A DNA stretch of 10,020 nucleotides, taken from NCBI GenBank assembly GCA_947374445.1, contig CANCBY010000081.1:1-10020 (forward strand), written 5' to 3'. Every line of letters starts with the position of its first letter. Positions within the stretch are counted from its first letter, which is position 1. Under the pieces are notes generated by a model. That model did not search any database, was not told the DNA's origin, and worked only from the letters and a program-made list of their open reading frames with translations. This DNA is from Pseudobdellovibrionaceae bacterium (GTDB lineage: Bacteria > Bdellovibrionota > Bdellovibrionia > Bdellovibrionales > Bdellovibrionaceae). A program made the translations under genes and the position numbers. Positions 1 to 7,010 of this stretch are shown one piece after another.

Positions 1-249
1 CTTCCGTTTGTTGAACCCTATGTTGGTATCGGTATGCTGAGCGCTTCGAACTCGCTCGGTGTGACAGGCACAACGGGCACCATCTTTGATACCACTCTCA
101 CAACAAGCCAATCTTCAGACAACAAAGCCTCATCAACTCAGTTGATTGCAGGGGTCAATGCAAAACTTTTACTGTTCTCTCTCGGAGCTGAGTACTCAAA
201 GGCTTTTGATGCCAGCAGACTTGGTGTTAAATTCGGATTTGCATTCTAA
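1..249 (+). CDS. Outer-membrane beta-barrel protein, C-terminal 82 residues (5' end outside window)
   Basis: The reading frame is open from base 1 and ends with TAA at 247-249. The visible 82 residues begin with a PYVGIG segment, contain a Ser/Thr-rich stretch that fits an external loop, and finish with two alternating hydrophobic strands. The last residues are FGFAF, so the protein ends in Phe. A terminal aromatic on an amphipathic strand is the usual outer-membrane barrel signature recognised by the BAM complex. The protein is therefore likely inserted in the outer membrane, but its substrate or role cannot be told from this fragment. The in-frame ATG at 34 is internal and is unlikely to be the true start, because the barrel-like sequence continues upstream of it. 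Confidence 0.7.
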   Translation, partial: LPFVEPYVGIGMLSASNSLGVTGTTGTIFDTTLTTSQSSDNKASSTQLIAGVNAKLLLFSLGAEYSKAFDASRLGVKFGFAF

Positions 250-256
250 TTTTGCC

Positions 257-273
257 CCCACTCAACGGGTGGG
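257..273. terminator. Short GC-rich hairpin between convergent 3' ends
   Basis: CCCACTC and GGGTGGG can pair as a 7-bp stem, with one G-T wobble, around a 3-nt AAC loop. It lies in and beside the 12-bp gap between the convergent stops of the barrel gene (249) and the nucleotidyltransferase gene (262). Neither strand has a proper U-run after the stem; only a short AAAATT follows on the minus strand. It may be a weak bidirectional terminator or chance. Confidence 0.25.
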
Positions 274-912
274 ATCACTCATCGACGTCAGCTCAAAAAT
301 CTGACTGCTGAAAGAAAAAGATTTCCATTTGTGATCGCTGCCGCTCTCAAGAAGTGATTCAAATAATTGTCGGCCTATTTTTTTTCTGAAAGCCAAGAAA
401 CCCCAAGCCCAGGAACTTTCCAAGCCTTGAGGTTTTTCACAAATTGCAAACCCGCTGGCTTCTGAGCGCAGGCACCCCCAAATCTGAGGGCGATCGGTTG
501 CTTGACCTGCAGCTATAAAATCAACGGAGCCAGTGGCTGCTGCCATAATTTGATCCAAAATATTTGACGGCTGAAATAATAAATCCGGCAAAAACAAAAG
601 ATTCCATTCCAGCCAAAAAGGCTCCGAAAGCAAAACCGTCTCTGGCCACTCTCTTGTGGGCTGGACTGATTGAATCGCAAGGTGCGAAAGCTTTCTTTGA
701 TGACAGTAAGCCAGCAGATCTGTTTTTTCTGGGCGAGTCAGTAAGTGCATCGGCCAATCACGAGACTCGCACTCGCTGAAAGCTCTCTCAATCAAGGGCT
801 GACCGTAATCCAACTGCAGAACCTCTTTGGAATTAGGCGCACCCACACGGCGGCCAAAGCCAGCGGCAGGAATAATCACCAGAGGTTTTACAAAAGAAGT
901 TTGCTTGTTCAT
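262..912 (-). CDS. Sugar nucleotidyltransferase-like protein (NTP_transferase fold)
   Basis: This 216-residue cytoplasmic protein opens with a beta strand and then PAAGFGRRVG (15-24), the GxGxR nucleotide-binding loop of sugar-1-phosphate nucleotidyltransferases, followed by a Lys (29). LPD at 108-110 matches the metal-binding Asp strand. EKP at 159-161 and the following WAWGFLAF segment resemble the V-E-K-P and sugar-binding regions of glucose-1-phosphate thymidylyl- or uridylyltransferases. These features fit that class better than MobA-like enzymes. The family reaction joins an NTP and a sugar phosphate to give an NDP-sugar and pyrophosphate; the actual sugar here is unknown. At 216 residues it is shorter than most full enzymes (about 250-300), so the C-terminal part is reduced. 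An AAAGGG element lies a few bases before the ATG. It is divergent from a glycosyltransferase, which supports a role in surface glycan synthesis. Confidence 0.7.
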   Translation of the reverse strand: MNKQTSFVKPLVIIPAAGFGRRVGAPNSKEVLQLDYGQPLIERAFSECESRDWPMHLLTRPEKTDLLAYCHQRKLSHLAIQSVQPTREWPETVLLSEPFWLEWNLLFLPDLLFQPSNILDQIMAAATGSVDFIAAGQATDRPQIWGCLRSEASGFAICEKPQGLESSWAWGFLAFRKKIGRQLFESLLESGSDHKWKSFSFSSQIFELTSMSDPTR

Positions 913-936
913 GCTGCCCTTTGATACTGCATCTGT
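913..936. promoter_or_regulatory. 24-bp divergent gap between nucleotidyltransferase and glycosyltransferase starts
   Basis: Only 24 bases separate the two ATG codons, which is too short for two complete -35/-10 promoters and leaders. Any promoters must lie inside the opposing coding regions, or one start is misplaced. The minus-strand gene has an AAAGGG ribosome-binding element in this gap. The plus-strand gene has no visible Shine-Dalgarno sequence. Confidence 0.35.
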
Positions 937-1755
937 ATGACCCTTGTCATTTTAAGCTACAATCACCCCGAGTTGACTGACCGCTGCGTCAGATCGGCTT
1001 TAGCATTTTGCAAGGCAAGCTCGCTTATTTTGGTTCACAACGGAAGCGAAAAAAAATGGGTCACCCAACATCAAAATAATTTTCCAGATATCGAGCACCT
1101 GATTTTAGACACCAACAGGGGGTACTCTGGAGGCGCCAATGCAGGACTTGCACACGGATTCGAGCGAAGCTCATGGGTTTTGTTTTTAACCAATGACTGC
1201 CAACTTCTCAATGAGCCTTCTCCGCCCGACCAAATCGGGTTCTTTGCTCCCCTGATTTGGGCTCGCAAAGTGGGCCGCGTCGACTCCCTCGGCGGAGCCC
1301 TGACATTGTTCAATGGACACTTGCGACACCTCAAAAATTATCCAGAAGATTTTCGTGAGCACTCAGAACTTTTTTATATACCGGGAACTGCATTTTGGAT
1401 GCACAAGCAAATTTTTGCTGACAGCAAAGGCTTTGATGAAACTTTGGGGACATACTGGGAAGACGTTGATCTCAGCTTACGTGCTAAAAAACTGGGAATC
1501 TTTCTTGGAGCCCATGCACAAACAAAAGTTTTGCATGGCATCGGCAAGACTTGCCATAGCAATAGTTTTTACACGACATATTTGTTTCAGCGAAACCGTA
1601 AGCGCGTGTGCTTAGCGCATGCAAAGAATAAATTTGAAAGATCACTCATCAGATTTTTCTTGAGCCTCTCTTGGATTCGATTGGCTTTTAAAAAAGTTCA
1701 AAAGAGGCAGTGGGAGGGTCTCGCGACTCTGGCCCGAGCAATTCGAGACCAGTAG
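937..1755 (+). CDS. Family 2 glycosyltransferase (rhamnosyltransferase-like)
   Basis: This 272-residue GT-A fold enzyme is expected on the cytoplasmic side, transferring a sugar from a nucleotide donor to a growing glycan. The N-terminal MTLVILSYNHPEL is the classic GT2 opening. NRGYSGGANAG (60-70) is the family's nucleotide-binding stretch, and TND (85-87) sits where the DxD-type metal motif is expected. YIPGTAFWM (147-155) and GFDETLGTYWEDVDLSLR (165-182) match the C-terminal GT2 signature, with the ED(V)D acidic cluster that includes the likely catalytic base. His200 fits the conserved C-terminal His of rhamnosyltransferase-like members. The last ~40 residues are basic and hydrophobic, consistent with peripheral membrane attachment. 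ATG 937 is chosen because it starts exactly at the first beta strand, although no clear Shine-Dalgarno sequence precedes it. Donor and acceptor are unknown. Confidence 0.88.
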   Translation: MTLVILSYNHPELTDRCVRSALAFCKASSLILVHNGSEKKWVTQHQNNFPDIEHLILDTNRGYSGGANAGLAHGFERSSWVLFLTNDCQLLNEPSPPDQIGFFAPLIWARKVGRVDSLGGALTLFNGHLRHLKNYPEDFREHSELFYIPGTAFWMHKQIFADSKGFDETLGTYWEDVDLSLRAKKLGIFLGAHAQTKVLHGIGKTCHSNSFYTTYLFQRNRKRVCLAHAKNKFERSLIRFFLSLSWIRLAFKKVQKRQWEGLATLARAIRDQ

Positions 1756-1840
1756 GCTAGACTAAGGTTTGAGATTTATATGGATTCACTTAACTTTTTG
1801 CAGATTGAATTTAATAAAAACAGAATCTCCGTCTAGAAAT

Positions 1841-1869
1841 TTATCACGCACCTCTTTTTTCGATTTAAA
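1841..1869 (+). promoter_or_regulatory. Candidate weak sigma-70-like promoter for the 1887-4663 unit
   Basis: The 131-bp gap 1756-1886 is AT-rich. TTATCA (1841-1846) and TTTAAA (1864-1869) are 17 bp apart, each matching 4 of 6 consensus bases. A second weaker pair is TTGCAG (1798-1803) with CAGAAT (1821-1826), also 17 bp apart. If the first pair is used, the leader would be only about 10 nt. Either could be chance in AT-rich DNA; nothing else is visible in this gap. Confidence 0.22.
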
Positions 1870-1886
1870 TATGCCGAGAAAAAGGT

Positions 1887-2411
1887 GTGAAGCTCACAGT
1901 TCTTTTCTCTATTCTAATTTCCTCCCACTGCCTAATTGCACAAGAATTAAGCAATATTGAAATCTCACGAACATTCTCGGTAAATATACCATTTCAACTT
2001 TCAACAAAAGTTGAAATGCCCTCGCTGAATTCAAAACTACTCCGCTTAAAGGAACTTTCAGGTCGGAGTGAATCTCAGATTCTCATCGTACACAATAGTC
2101 CTCAAACCATTGCGAACAAGTTTAGTGTTCAAAGATATTGGGCTAAAAGTCGCAAGCAAACAAAATCATACGATAAAAAAGAAAACGACATCGGTTGCCA
2201 GAAAAACACTGCCAGAAGCTACCAATGCTCAAGAGATGTTTCTCAAAACGGAAAATTTATTTCTGAAAGTATATTTTGGAATGCAAAAAATGATCTGGTT
2301 TTAATCAGAGTTTCGTCTCCGACTTCATTTTCTGATTCTAGAAAATTATTAACTAAAATAAAAATAGCTCAGACTTCTAGACTGCCTGCCGGGTCTGGGG
2401 ATTCGCAATGA
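1887..2411 (+). CDS. Small exported protein of unknown function, first gene of a coupled pair
   Basis: I do not recognise a family. The 174-residue product begins with a typical Sec signal peptide (Lys2, hydrophobic core 3-12, probable cleavage near Ala18). The Cys at 15 is preceded by His, so it is not a lipobox. The mature part is basic and polar with two cysteines (104 and 114), enough for one periplasmic disulfide. The central part (residues 64-85) and the end (about 130-165) have alternating beta-like patterns. The start is GTG: an in-frame TAA lies at 1866-1868 and no ATG or TTG is available near the signal peptide. A GAG lies 8 bases upstream of the start. The stop overlaps the next gene's ATG in an ATGA, implying translational coupling and probably a shared periplasmic or cell-surface role. 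AT-rich codon use with many AAA lysines matches the downstream partner and differs from the flanking genes. Confidence 0.72.
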   Translation: MKLTVLFSILISSHCLIAQELSNIEISRTFSVNIPFQLSTKVEMPSLNSKLLRLKELSGRSESQILIVHNSPQTIANKFSVQRYWAKSRKQTKSYDKKENDIGCQKNTARSYQCSRDVSQNGKFISESIFWNAKNDLVLIRVSSPTSFSDSRKLLTKIKIAQTSRLPAGSGDSQ

Positions 2412-4663
2412 GAATGAGCAAGTTATCATTAAAAATACTATGCGCTTTTCTCGCCTACTCACAATCTTCATTTGCGGATGGATATGATCCTACAAATGAT
2501 TTGTTTTTTGCATTTGGCAGCAGATGCAAAGGAAAAGGGCCGATAAACAACCAAGCATTCAACGATGGGGCTGGGTTGAAGTACGTCATAGAAAATATCC
2601 GTGATGACAATACATGCAAAGGGATATCGGGAGCTTTGTCTGATATCGAGGCGTTAAATATTCCGCAGCTTTTAAAAGAAAAAGTCGCTGACAATGATCT
2701 TGAATACATGTCAATGCAAGCAAACGACTTAGACCTAGCAATTCAATCTGAATCTAAATCGGCAACACCTGATACGGATTATATTACTGCTTTAAAAACA
2801 GAACTTGTGACAACAAAAGTAAATATCGCAAAGTCGCAAAAAACTTCAAATCAAGAAAAAATGAAAAGAAGACTAGAGACAATTGATAACTTTCAAAAGT
2901 ATTCAAATGTTCTCTTCTCAAGGCTAAAACAGAGCGATCAATGCCTAACTAAAAATCCTAACCTGTCGGCTCAAATTGGCGCTCAGGTTTTAGGCCTCAG
3001 CTCTACGCTAGCCTCTGGAATGGTCGGCTCCCTTATGCTAGCCACAGGAAATATGATTGATAATTTTGTTTCGTTTTTCAGAGAGCGAAACATAGGAAAT
3101 AAAATCAGAGGAATCACAAATAATCGAATTGGTGAGGCTATTGGCTGCTCTTTTGAAGCCCTAGGCTATACCTATTGCCAAGCTCGCGATGTCGAGACAG
3201 TCATCAACTTTAATAAAAATAAAACCGAAAATAAGGCCACAAATCCAAGCTGGTTGGATGGCGTTGGCATAATAGGCCAAGATGTACAGTCCTACATGGA
3301 TTGGGTCACACAAATTGACTCAGGAGCTCCAGCCGGCACAACCGGGCGCGCTTCAGATAAAAAATCGGCACTGTCTCTGCAAAACGACTTGCGCTCGGCT
3401 AAGATTGATTTAGATGGCATTTTAAATACCGCAAAAAGAACTGTCGCTCAGAGTCCTAACAAATCGGATGCATTACGAAAAGCACTCAATGACATGGCTT
3501 TAAAAATGCAACCCAAAAATACCTATGATTCTAACTCAGGAACCAACACTCAAAGCGGACCTTTTTTAAGCCTATTTAGTTCAGATACTAGCTGTGGACC
3601 TTATATATATTTATACTCGAAGGGAGCAGATCGAGTCAGAAAAGACAATGGCACCGTTAGCTGCACGACATATGTGGCAAGTCAGTACCCAACTCTACCA
3701 GATATAAATACTGAGGTCGGCCTCACAATCGACAGCTTAGTTGCCGAGGCTACACAAAACGTCAACATTGATTTGTCACAAGTGAATGAGAGCAATCCGA
3801 ATTTAGTTCTCTCAAAAGTGGATTCTAAATCTCAAAATCGGCGCTCGGCCAGAGAGTTTTTAAACTCTGCCGTCGCCTATCTTGATAACCTTCTAAAAGA
3901 CACGAATAGCATAGCAAAAAAGAAAAACCAGAAAGATCTTATCGAGAAAACCAGGTCGCAAATACTAAATGCACTGACGATCATCGAAAAGATTGACGAG
4001 CCTGCTGAGCAAATTGCGCAAAATGGCCACAGACAGCCAGCTGATCCCGCAAAGAAAATTGCTGATTTAGCTAAGGAACTTATTCCTCAAGGCGATACGT
4101 TTGCTGTTCCCAAAGCCTTAAGTGAAATTATAAATCAAGATATCGATCAAAAAATAAGCTTAGGTCAAATTGATGACAATTTGGCCGCCCTTATGCAGCT
4201 ATCTTCGAATGATAGCCTGGGTGAATTAATAAAATTCTACATCGGACTCGAAGCCGCGAAGACACAATCTAGATCAGCGAAAGAGCTTTCGAAATCAAAC
4301 CTCACGGCTCTTGGCTCTATTTTTTCAGAAAATCTTGAAGGAAGAATGGAAAAGCTCAGCAAAGATTCAAAAGATGATCCTGATGCAAAAGACTCTTTAG
4401 CTCTTCTTTGCATGCAGTCACTGGCCGTCCCAGACTCACCAAAAATTGGGGACGTGGATGTCGGCAAATACTGCTCTGGAAAAACATATTCTAGCATCTA
4501 TGAAAAATCTGGAATTAAAATGGATTACAATGATCTTTCTAAAAAAGGCTATCCTGAAAAGGCCTGTGCGGTTTATGATTTTTATCGAAAATCTTATTTG
4601 TATGGATTAAAATCAAATCGTGGGTCACTACCAGGACAAAGCAACACCCAAGGTGTTAAGTAG
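2408..4663 (+). CDS. Large exported Cys-containing helical protein of unknown function
   Basis: No known family is recognised. The 751-residue product has a Sec signal peptide (basic 2-9, core 10-17, probable SFA|D cleavage after 23). The mature protein has ten cysteines (40, 70, 179, 247, 257, 396, 419, 668, 689, 720), an even number that fits disulfides in the periplasm or outside the cell. Residues ~125-180 are charged and helical, possibly coiled coil. Residues ~187-224 form a Gly/Ala/Leu/Met-rich hydrophobic stretch that could be a buried hairpin or a membrane-inserting segment. Residues ~320-370 and ~480-660 are again rich in helical Lys/Asp/Leu/Ala sequence, and a Cys-containing tail closes the protein. 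ATG 2408 overlaps the upstream stop (ATGA). A second ATG two codons later (2414) is also possible, and both keep the signal peptide. The size and pairing suggest a structural or secreted factor rather than a simple enzyme; this is inference. Confidence 0.8.
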   Translation: MRMSKLSLKILCAFLAYSQSSFADGYDPTNDLFFAFGSRCKGKGPINNQAFNDGAGLKYVIENIRDDNTCKGISGALSDIEALNIPQLLKEKVADNDLEYMSMQANDLDLAIQSESKSATPDTDYITALKTELVTTKVNIAKSQKTSNQEKMKRRLETIDNFQKYSNVLFSRLKQSDQCLTKNPNLSAQIGAQVLGLSSTLASGMVGSLMLATGNMIDNFVSFFRERNIGNKIRGITNNRIGEAIGCSFEALGYTYCQARDVETVINFNKNKTENKATNPSWLDGVGIIGQDVQSYMDWVTQIDSGAPAGTTGRASDKKSALSLQNDLRSAKIDLDGILNTAKRTVAQSPNKSDALRKALNDMALKMQPKNTYDSNSGTNTQSGPFLSLFSSDTSCGPYIYLYSKGADRVRKDNGTVSCTTYVASQYPTLPDINTEVGLTIDSLVAEATQNVNIDLSQVNESNPNLVLSKVDSKSQNRRSAREFLNSAVAYLDNLLKDTNSIAKKKNQKDLIEKTRSQILNALTIIEKIDEPAEQIAQNGHRQPADPAKKIADLAKELIPQGDTFAVPKALSEIINQDIDQKISLGQIDDNLAALMQLSSNDSLGELIKFYIGLEAAKTQSRSAKELSKSNLTALGSIFSENLEGRMEKLSKDSKDDPDAKDSLALLCMQSLAVPDSPKIGDVDVGKYCSGKTYSSIYEKSGIKMDYNDLSKKGYPEKACAVYDFYRKSYLYGLKSNRGSLPGQSNTQGVK

Positions 4664-4709
4664 GCCCCAAGTCAATGAGCTCAAGGAGTAGGTTACAACC
4701 TGCCGATGT

Positions 4710-5705
4710 TTACTCAACCCACTTAAGACCTAAAAGACTTTTTTCGTTCTTAATGCTTTCGTAGGTCTTCTTAATCCAACTTTTATAATAAACCACGGAG
4801 CTGTAAGCGACTCCCTGATGACAAGTTGTGTTTTTGTCCTCAAAGTCAGATGTTTTCAGCGGAGTTACAAATGAGGCCACACCAATCACGGACCAAGCTT
4901 CATCTTGACCTTTGATCATCGAGGGTCCGCCAGAGTCGCCAGCGCATGCACCTTGGCCTTGAGTTTGATCAAAGTAAAGATTCTCTTTTTTTAGATCGTA
5001 AGTACTTCTAGAGCTTTGTGCCACAGTCGTATCTGATTCGGCACCTTGATATGGCTTTACCAATGCAAACCGCATCAACTTTTTCTCACTGTCCTCATCG
5101 CGGTAGTCAGTCGTTTTGCCGAAACCCGCAACTAGAATTTTGGATTTAGAATTTAACTTAACGGATTTCCCCAAAAGCTTTGCAGGAACTGCATCTACTG
5201 GAGCCGGTTCGTTAAGCCGAATCATCGCGACGTCACCATGTTCATCGCTCTCGCCTTTTTGATAAAGATCATAGCTTTTATGCACTTCAATTTTGTCGGC
5301 CACGCGAGTCAACGACTGATCACCGTTTTGAACAACACTACAAATTGGATCCACTGACCAATATACTGATACAGTCTCAGGGTTTGCTCCCGCTGGTGGT
5401 ACACAGTGAGCTGCCGTTAATACGATATTCGAATCGATGAGGCTACCTGTGCAAAAAGCCCCACCCGCGCTGCCCATAGATTGGTAAATCAATACCATTC
5501 CTTTAGACAAAAGAGAGTCTGAGCTCAATGTCTCTCCACCAAAAATACCCACTTCTTTAACCTGACCATTTTCACAAGTTATTTTTTGTGCTATCGGTGC
5601 ATCTTCGTTCTTTTTCGTGCACGCAGATAATTCAACCAATGACAGTGCTGAAAAAATCGACATTGTTAATGCAAATGAACGTCCAGAAGATCTCTTAATT
5701 TTCAT
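4710..5705 (-). CDS. Lipoprotein-anchored trypsin-fold (S1) serine endopeptidase
   Basis: This 331-residue protein has a type II signal peptide ending in lipobox LSAC (Cys29), so it is probably lipid-anchored and periplasmic or on the surface. The catalytic triad is complete: His100 in TAAHC, Asp158 in GDVAMIRL and Ser258 in GDSGGP. IFGGE (54-58) corresponds to the IVGG N-terminus released on activation, but the preceding residue is Gly, not Arg/Lys, so classical tryptic activation is unlikely. Cysteines 85/101 and 254/295 match two standard S1 disulfides, and 44/122 could pair to hold the propeptide. By motif alignment the pocket residue equal to trypsin Asp189 is Gly252, and position 216 appears to be Val280. 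This argues for elastase-like cleavage after small residues rather than trypsin-like specificity. Weak GAG-type ribosome-binding bases precede the ATG. It lies 103 bp downstream of another lipoprotein gene on the same strand and is probably co-transcribed with it. Confidence 0.92.
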   Translation of the reverse strand: MKIKRSSGRSFALTMSIFSALSLVELSACTKKNEDAPIAQKITCENGQVKEVGIFGGETLSSDSLLSKGMVLIYQSMGSAGGAFCTGSLIDSNIVLTAAHCVPPAGANPETVSVYWSVDPICSVVQNGDQSLTRVADKIEVHKSYDLYQKGESDEHGDVAMIRLNEPAPVDAVPAKLLGKSVKLNSKSKILVAGFGKTTDYRDEDSEKKLMRFALVKPYQGAESDTTVAQSSRSTYDLKKENLYFDQTQGQGACAGDSGGPSMIKGQDEAWSVIGVASFVTPLKTSDFEDKNTTCHQGVAYSSVVYYKSWIKKTYESIKNEKSLLGLKWVE

Positions 5706-5751
5706 ATACTCTCGCCTGTGTAAAAAGATGCCTAGCTACTTGTATTAATTC

Positions 5752-5781
5752 TTGTCGACGCTGCAAACACAGCATCGACAA
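5752..5781 (-). terminator. Strong RNA hairpin between the two lipoprotein genes
   Basis: TTGTCGA and TCGACAA (7 bp) flank a second paired block GCTG/CAGC around a 6-nt loop. On the minus-strand RNA the intervening pair is U-G, giving a continuous 12-bp stem. On the plus strand it would be a C-A mismatch, so the structure fits the minus transcript best. It starts 27 nt after the lipoprotein stop at 5809 and ends 46 nt before the protease start. No U-run follows, so it may be an attenuating, mRNA-stabilising or processing hairpin rather than a full intrinsic terminator. As DNA it could also be an operator. Confidence 0.45.
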
Positions 5782-5808
5782 ATCCTATCGAAAGTATTAC
5801 TTCAAAAA

Positions 5809-6819
5809 TCAAGCTGTGGTGTTTGCAACTTGAGCAGGACTGTTGCTACCGAAAAGCGCGTTTATTTCTGCCTGAGTTGTTGGATATCCATTCAAATACA
5901 TCTCTTGCGTTGGAATTGCATTCACTGAAGCTTGAGCTGTGTGAATATCTAAACCAAATGAAAAGGAAGTCATATTAATTTTAAAAGACATCACTGATTC
6001 AGATCCACCGTTTTCGTTACTTAAAATTTGGATAGTACTTGAAAATGGAATGTCCTTTTCAAGTGAAAGATATGAACCTGTCAAATTCGTTTGAATCAAC
6101 ATGTTCGCTACTGGTTTGTCTGCGGAAACTTGGCGCATAACAACCAATCCAGACAGATTATTTTGAACTAAAAGGCCACGCGAACCCAAGAGTTTTGCAA
6201 AACGCTGATCTTTCATTACTGCTTTAATGTCAGATGTGAAAGCTCCTGAAGCTTTGGCGGTGTCATCACCGGTGTTTCTATCATCGACACGTGCCGAATA
6301 ACCAATCGCCCCTAGAGCATCTACAGCGCAAGCAGTGCCAGAAAGACCACCCGTTAAATTCACAGACATGTAATCGCCAGCTTTAAAACTATTTTTTGCA
6401 TCTTGGCCATCAGCAGGAAGCGTGGTCTCTGCATGAACCGTTGGACGAGACTTCACACAATTTGCTTGGATTTGCTTTAAGAGATCATAAGAATTTGAAT
6501 CCTTAGAACGAAGTTCAGCTTCTTGTCTCGCTTGCATTGCAGGAGTCATTTCCTTAGGAACAAAAATCAACTCCCCTGGAGGCAAAATCATTGAGGGCTT
6601 ATTAGAAAAAGCAATTCGGATTTGTTGGGCTTGGTCACGAGTCAACTTTTCACCCGGAGTTGGCTTAGAAAAAGCCAAAGACTTCGGCACGCCAGGAGCC
6701 GGAGCAGCTGCGCCATCATCTTTCTTAGCGCAAGCTGAGAGCATCAAACTCGCACCTACGAAGTTAATTAGAGCCAATTTTGAAATTGTCTTAGACGAAG
6801 ATAAAACATGACGAAGCAT
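5809..6819 (-). CDS. Lipoprotein of unknown function
   Basis: I recognise no family. The 336-residue product has a basic N-terminus, a hydrophobic core and lipobox LSAC with the lipidated Cys at 30. The mature start AKKDDGAAAPAPG is a flexible tether, and there is no Asp at +2, the inner-membrane retention signal known from enterobacteria. Beyond it lie a helical Gln/Glu/Arg segment (~90-120), two further cysteines (121, 164) that could pair, and beta-patterned sequence from ~145 to the end. An AAAGGA ribosome-binding site lies 7 bases before the ATG, which supports this start well. The gene heads a probable two-gene unit with the S1 protease downstream and shares a nearly identical lipobox and tether with it. 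That hints at co-localisation, and a role as partner, inhibitor or substrate is possible but unproven. Confidence 0.8.
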   Translation of the reverse strand: MLRHVLSSSKTISKLALINFVGASLMLSACAKKDDGAAAPAPGVPKSLAFSKPTPGEKLTRDQAQQIRIAFSNKPSMILPPGELIFVPKEMTPAMQARQEAELRSKDSNSYDLLKQIQANCVKSRPTVHAETTLPADGQDAKNSFKAGDYMSVNLTGGLSGTACAVDALGAIGYSARVDDRNTGDDTAKASGAFTSDIKAVMKDQRFAKLLGSRGLLVQNNLSGLVVMRQVSADKPVANMLIQTNLTGSYLSLEKDIPFSSTIQILSNENGGSESVMSFKINMTSFSFGLDIHTAQASVNAIPTQEMYLNGYPTTQAEINALFGSNSPAQVANTTA

Positions 6820-6982
6820 TTCGAATTCCTTTATGTGATTTTGTGATGAAGGACATCAGCAAAAGTTATTTTGATTTCGTTTCGCCGAGCAATTTACCAC
6901 AGCGAGGATTTATGTTTTGATTTTTTTAATGGCGCTCGCTTTGAGCAACTTTAAGTCACACAAAGGAGAAAAATTTGATGTG

Positions 6983-6991
6983 ATTCTAGCA
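6983..6991 (-). promoter_or_regulatory. Extended -10 promoter candidate for the lipoprotein-protease unit
   Basis: On the minus strand TGCTAGAAT matches the extended -10 form TGnTATAAT with five of six hexamer bases. The -35 position 17 bp upstream reads TTATTA, a poor match, which is normal for extended -10 promoters. Initiation near 6975 would leave a leader of about 155 nt before the ATG at 6819. The 232-bp gap 6820-7051 otherwise contains AT-rich sequence, an 8-bp direct repeat and the hairpin at 7011-7039. Confidence 0.4.
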
Positions 6992-7010
6992 ACTTGGGAA
7001 TCTTGTAATA

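Noticed and set aside
564..779. Open frame of 71 codons opposite the nucleotidyltransferase gene
   Set aside because: It lies wholly antisense to a gene with clear family motifs and has no recognisable domain or ribosome-binding site.
1717..1750. GGTCTCG/CGAGACC inverted repeat at the end of the glycosyltransferase gene as a terminator
   Set aside because: The 7-bp arms are 20 nt apart, lie inside coding sequence and are not followed by a U-run.
4664..4709. Possible bidirectional terminator between the convergent genes
   Set aside because: Only a TGAGCTCA palindrome and a 4-5 bp AGGT/ACCT stem are present, with no adjacent T-run on either strand.
6831..6985. TGTGA-type motifs as a CRP-like site
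   Set aside because: Several TGTGA half-sites occur (6835, 6843, 6980), but none is paired with a TCACA at the 6-bp spacing a CRP site needs.
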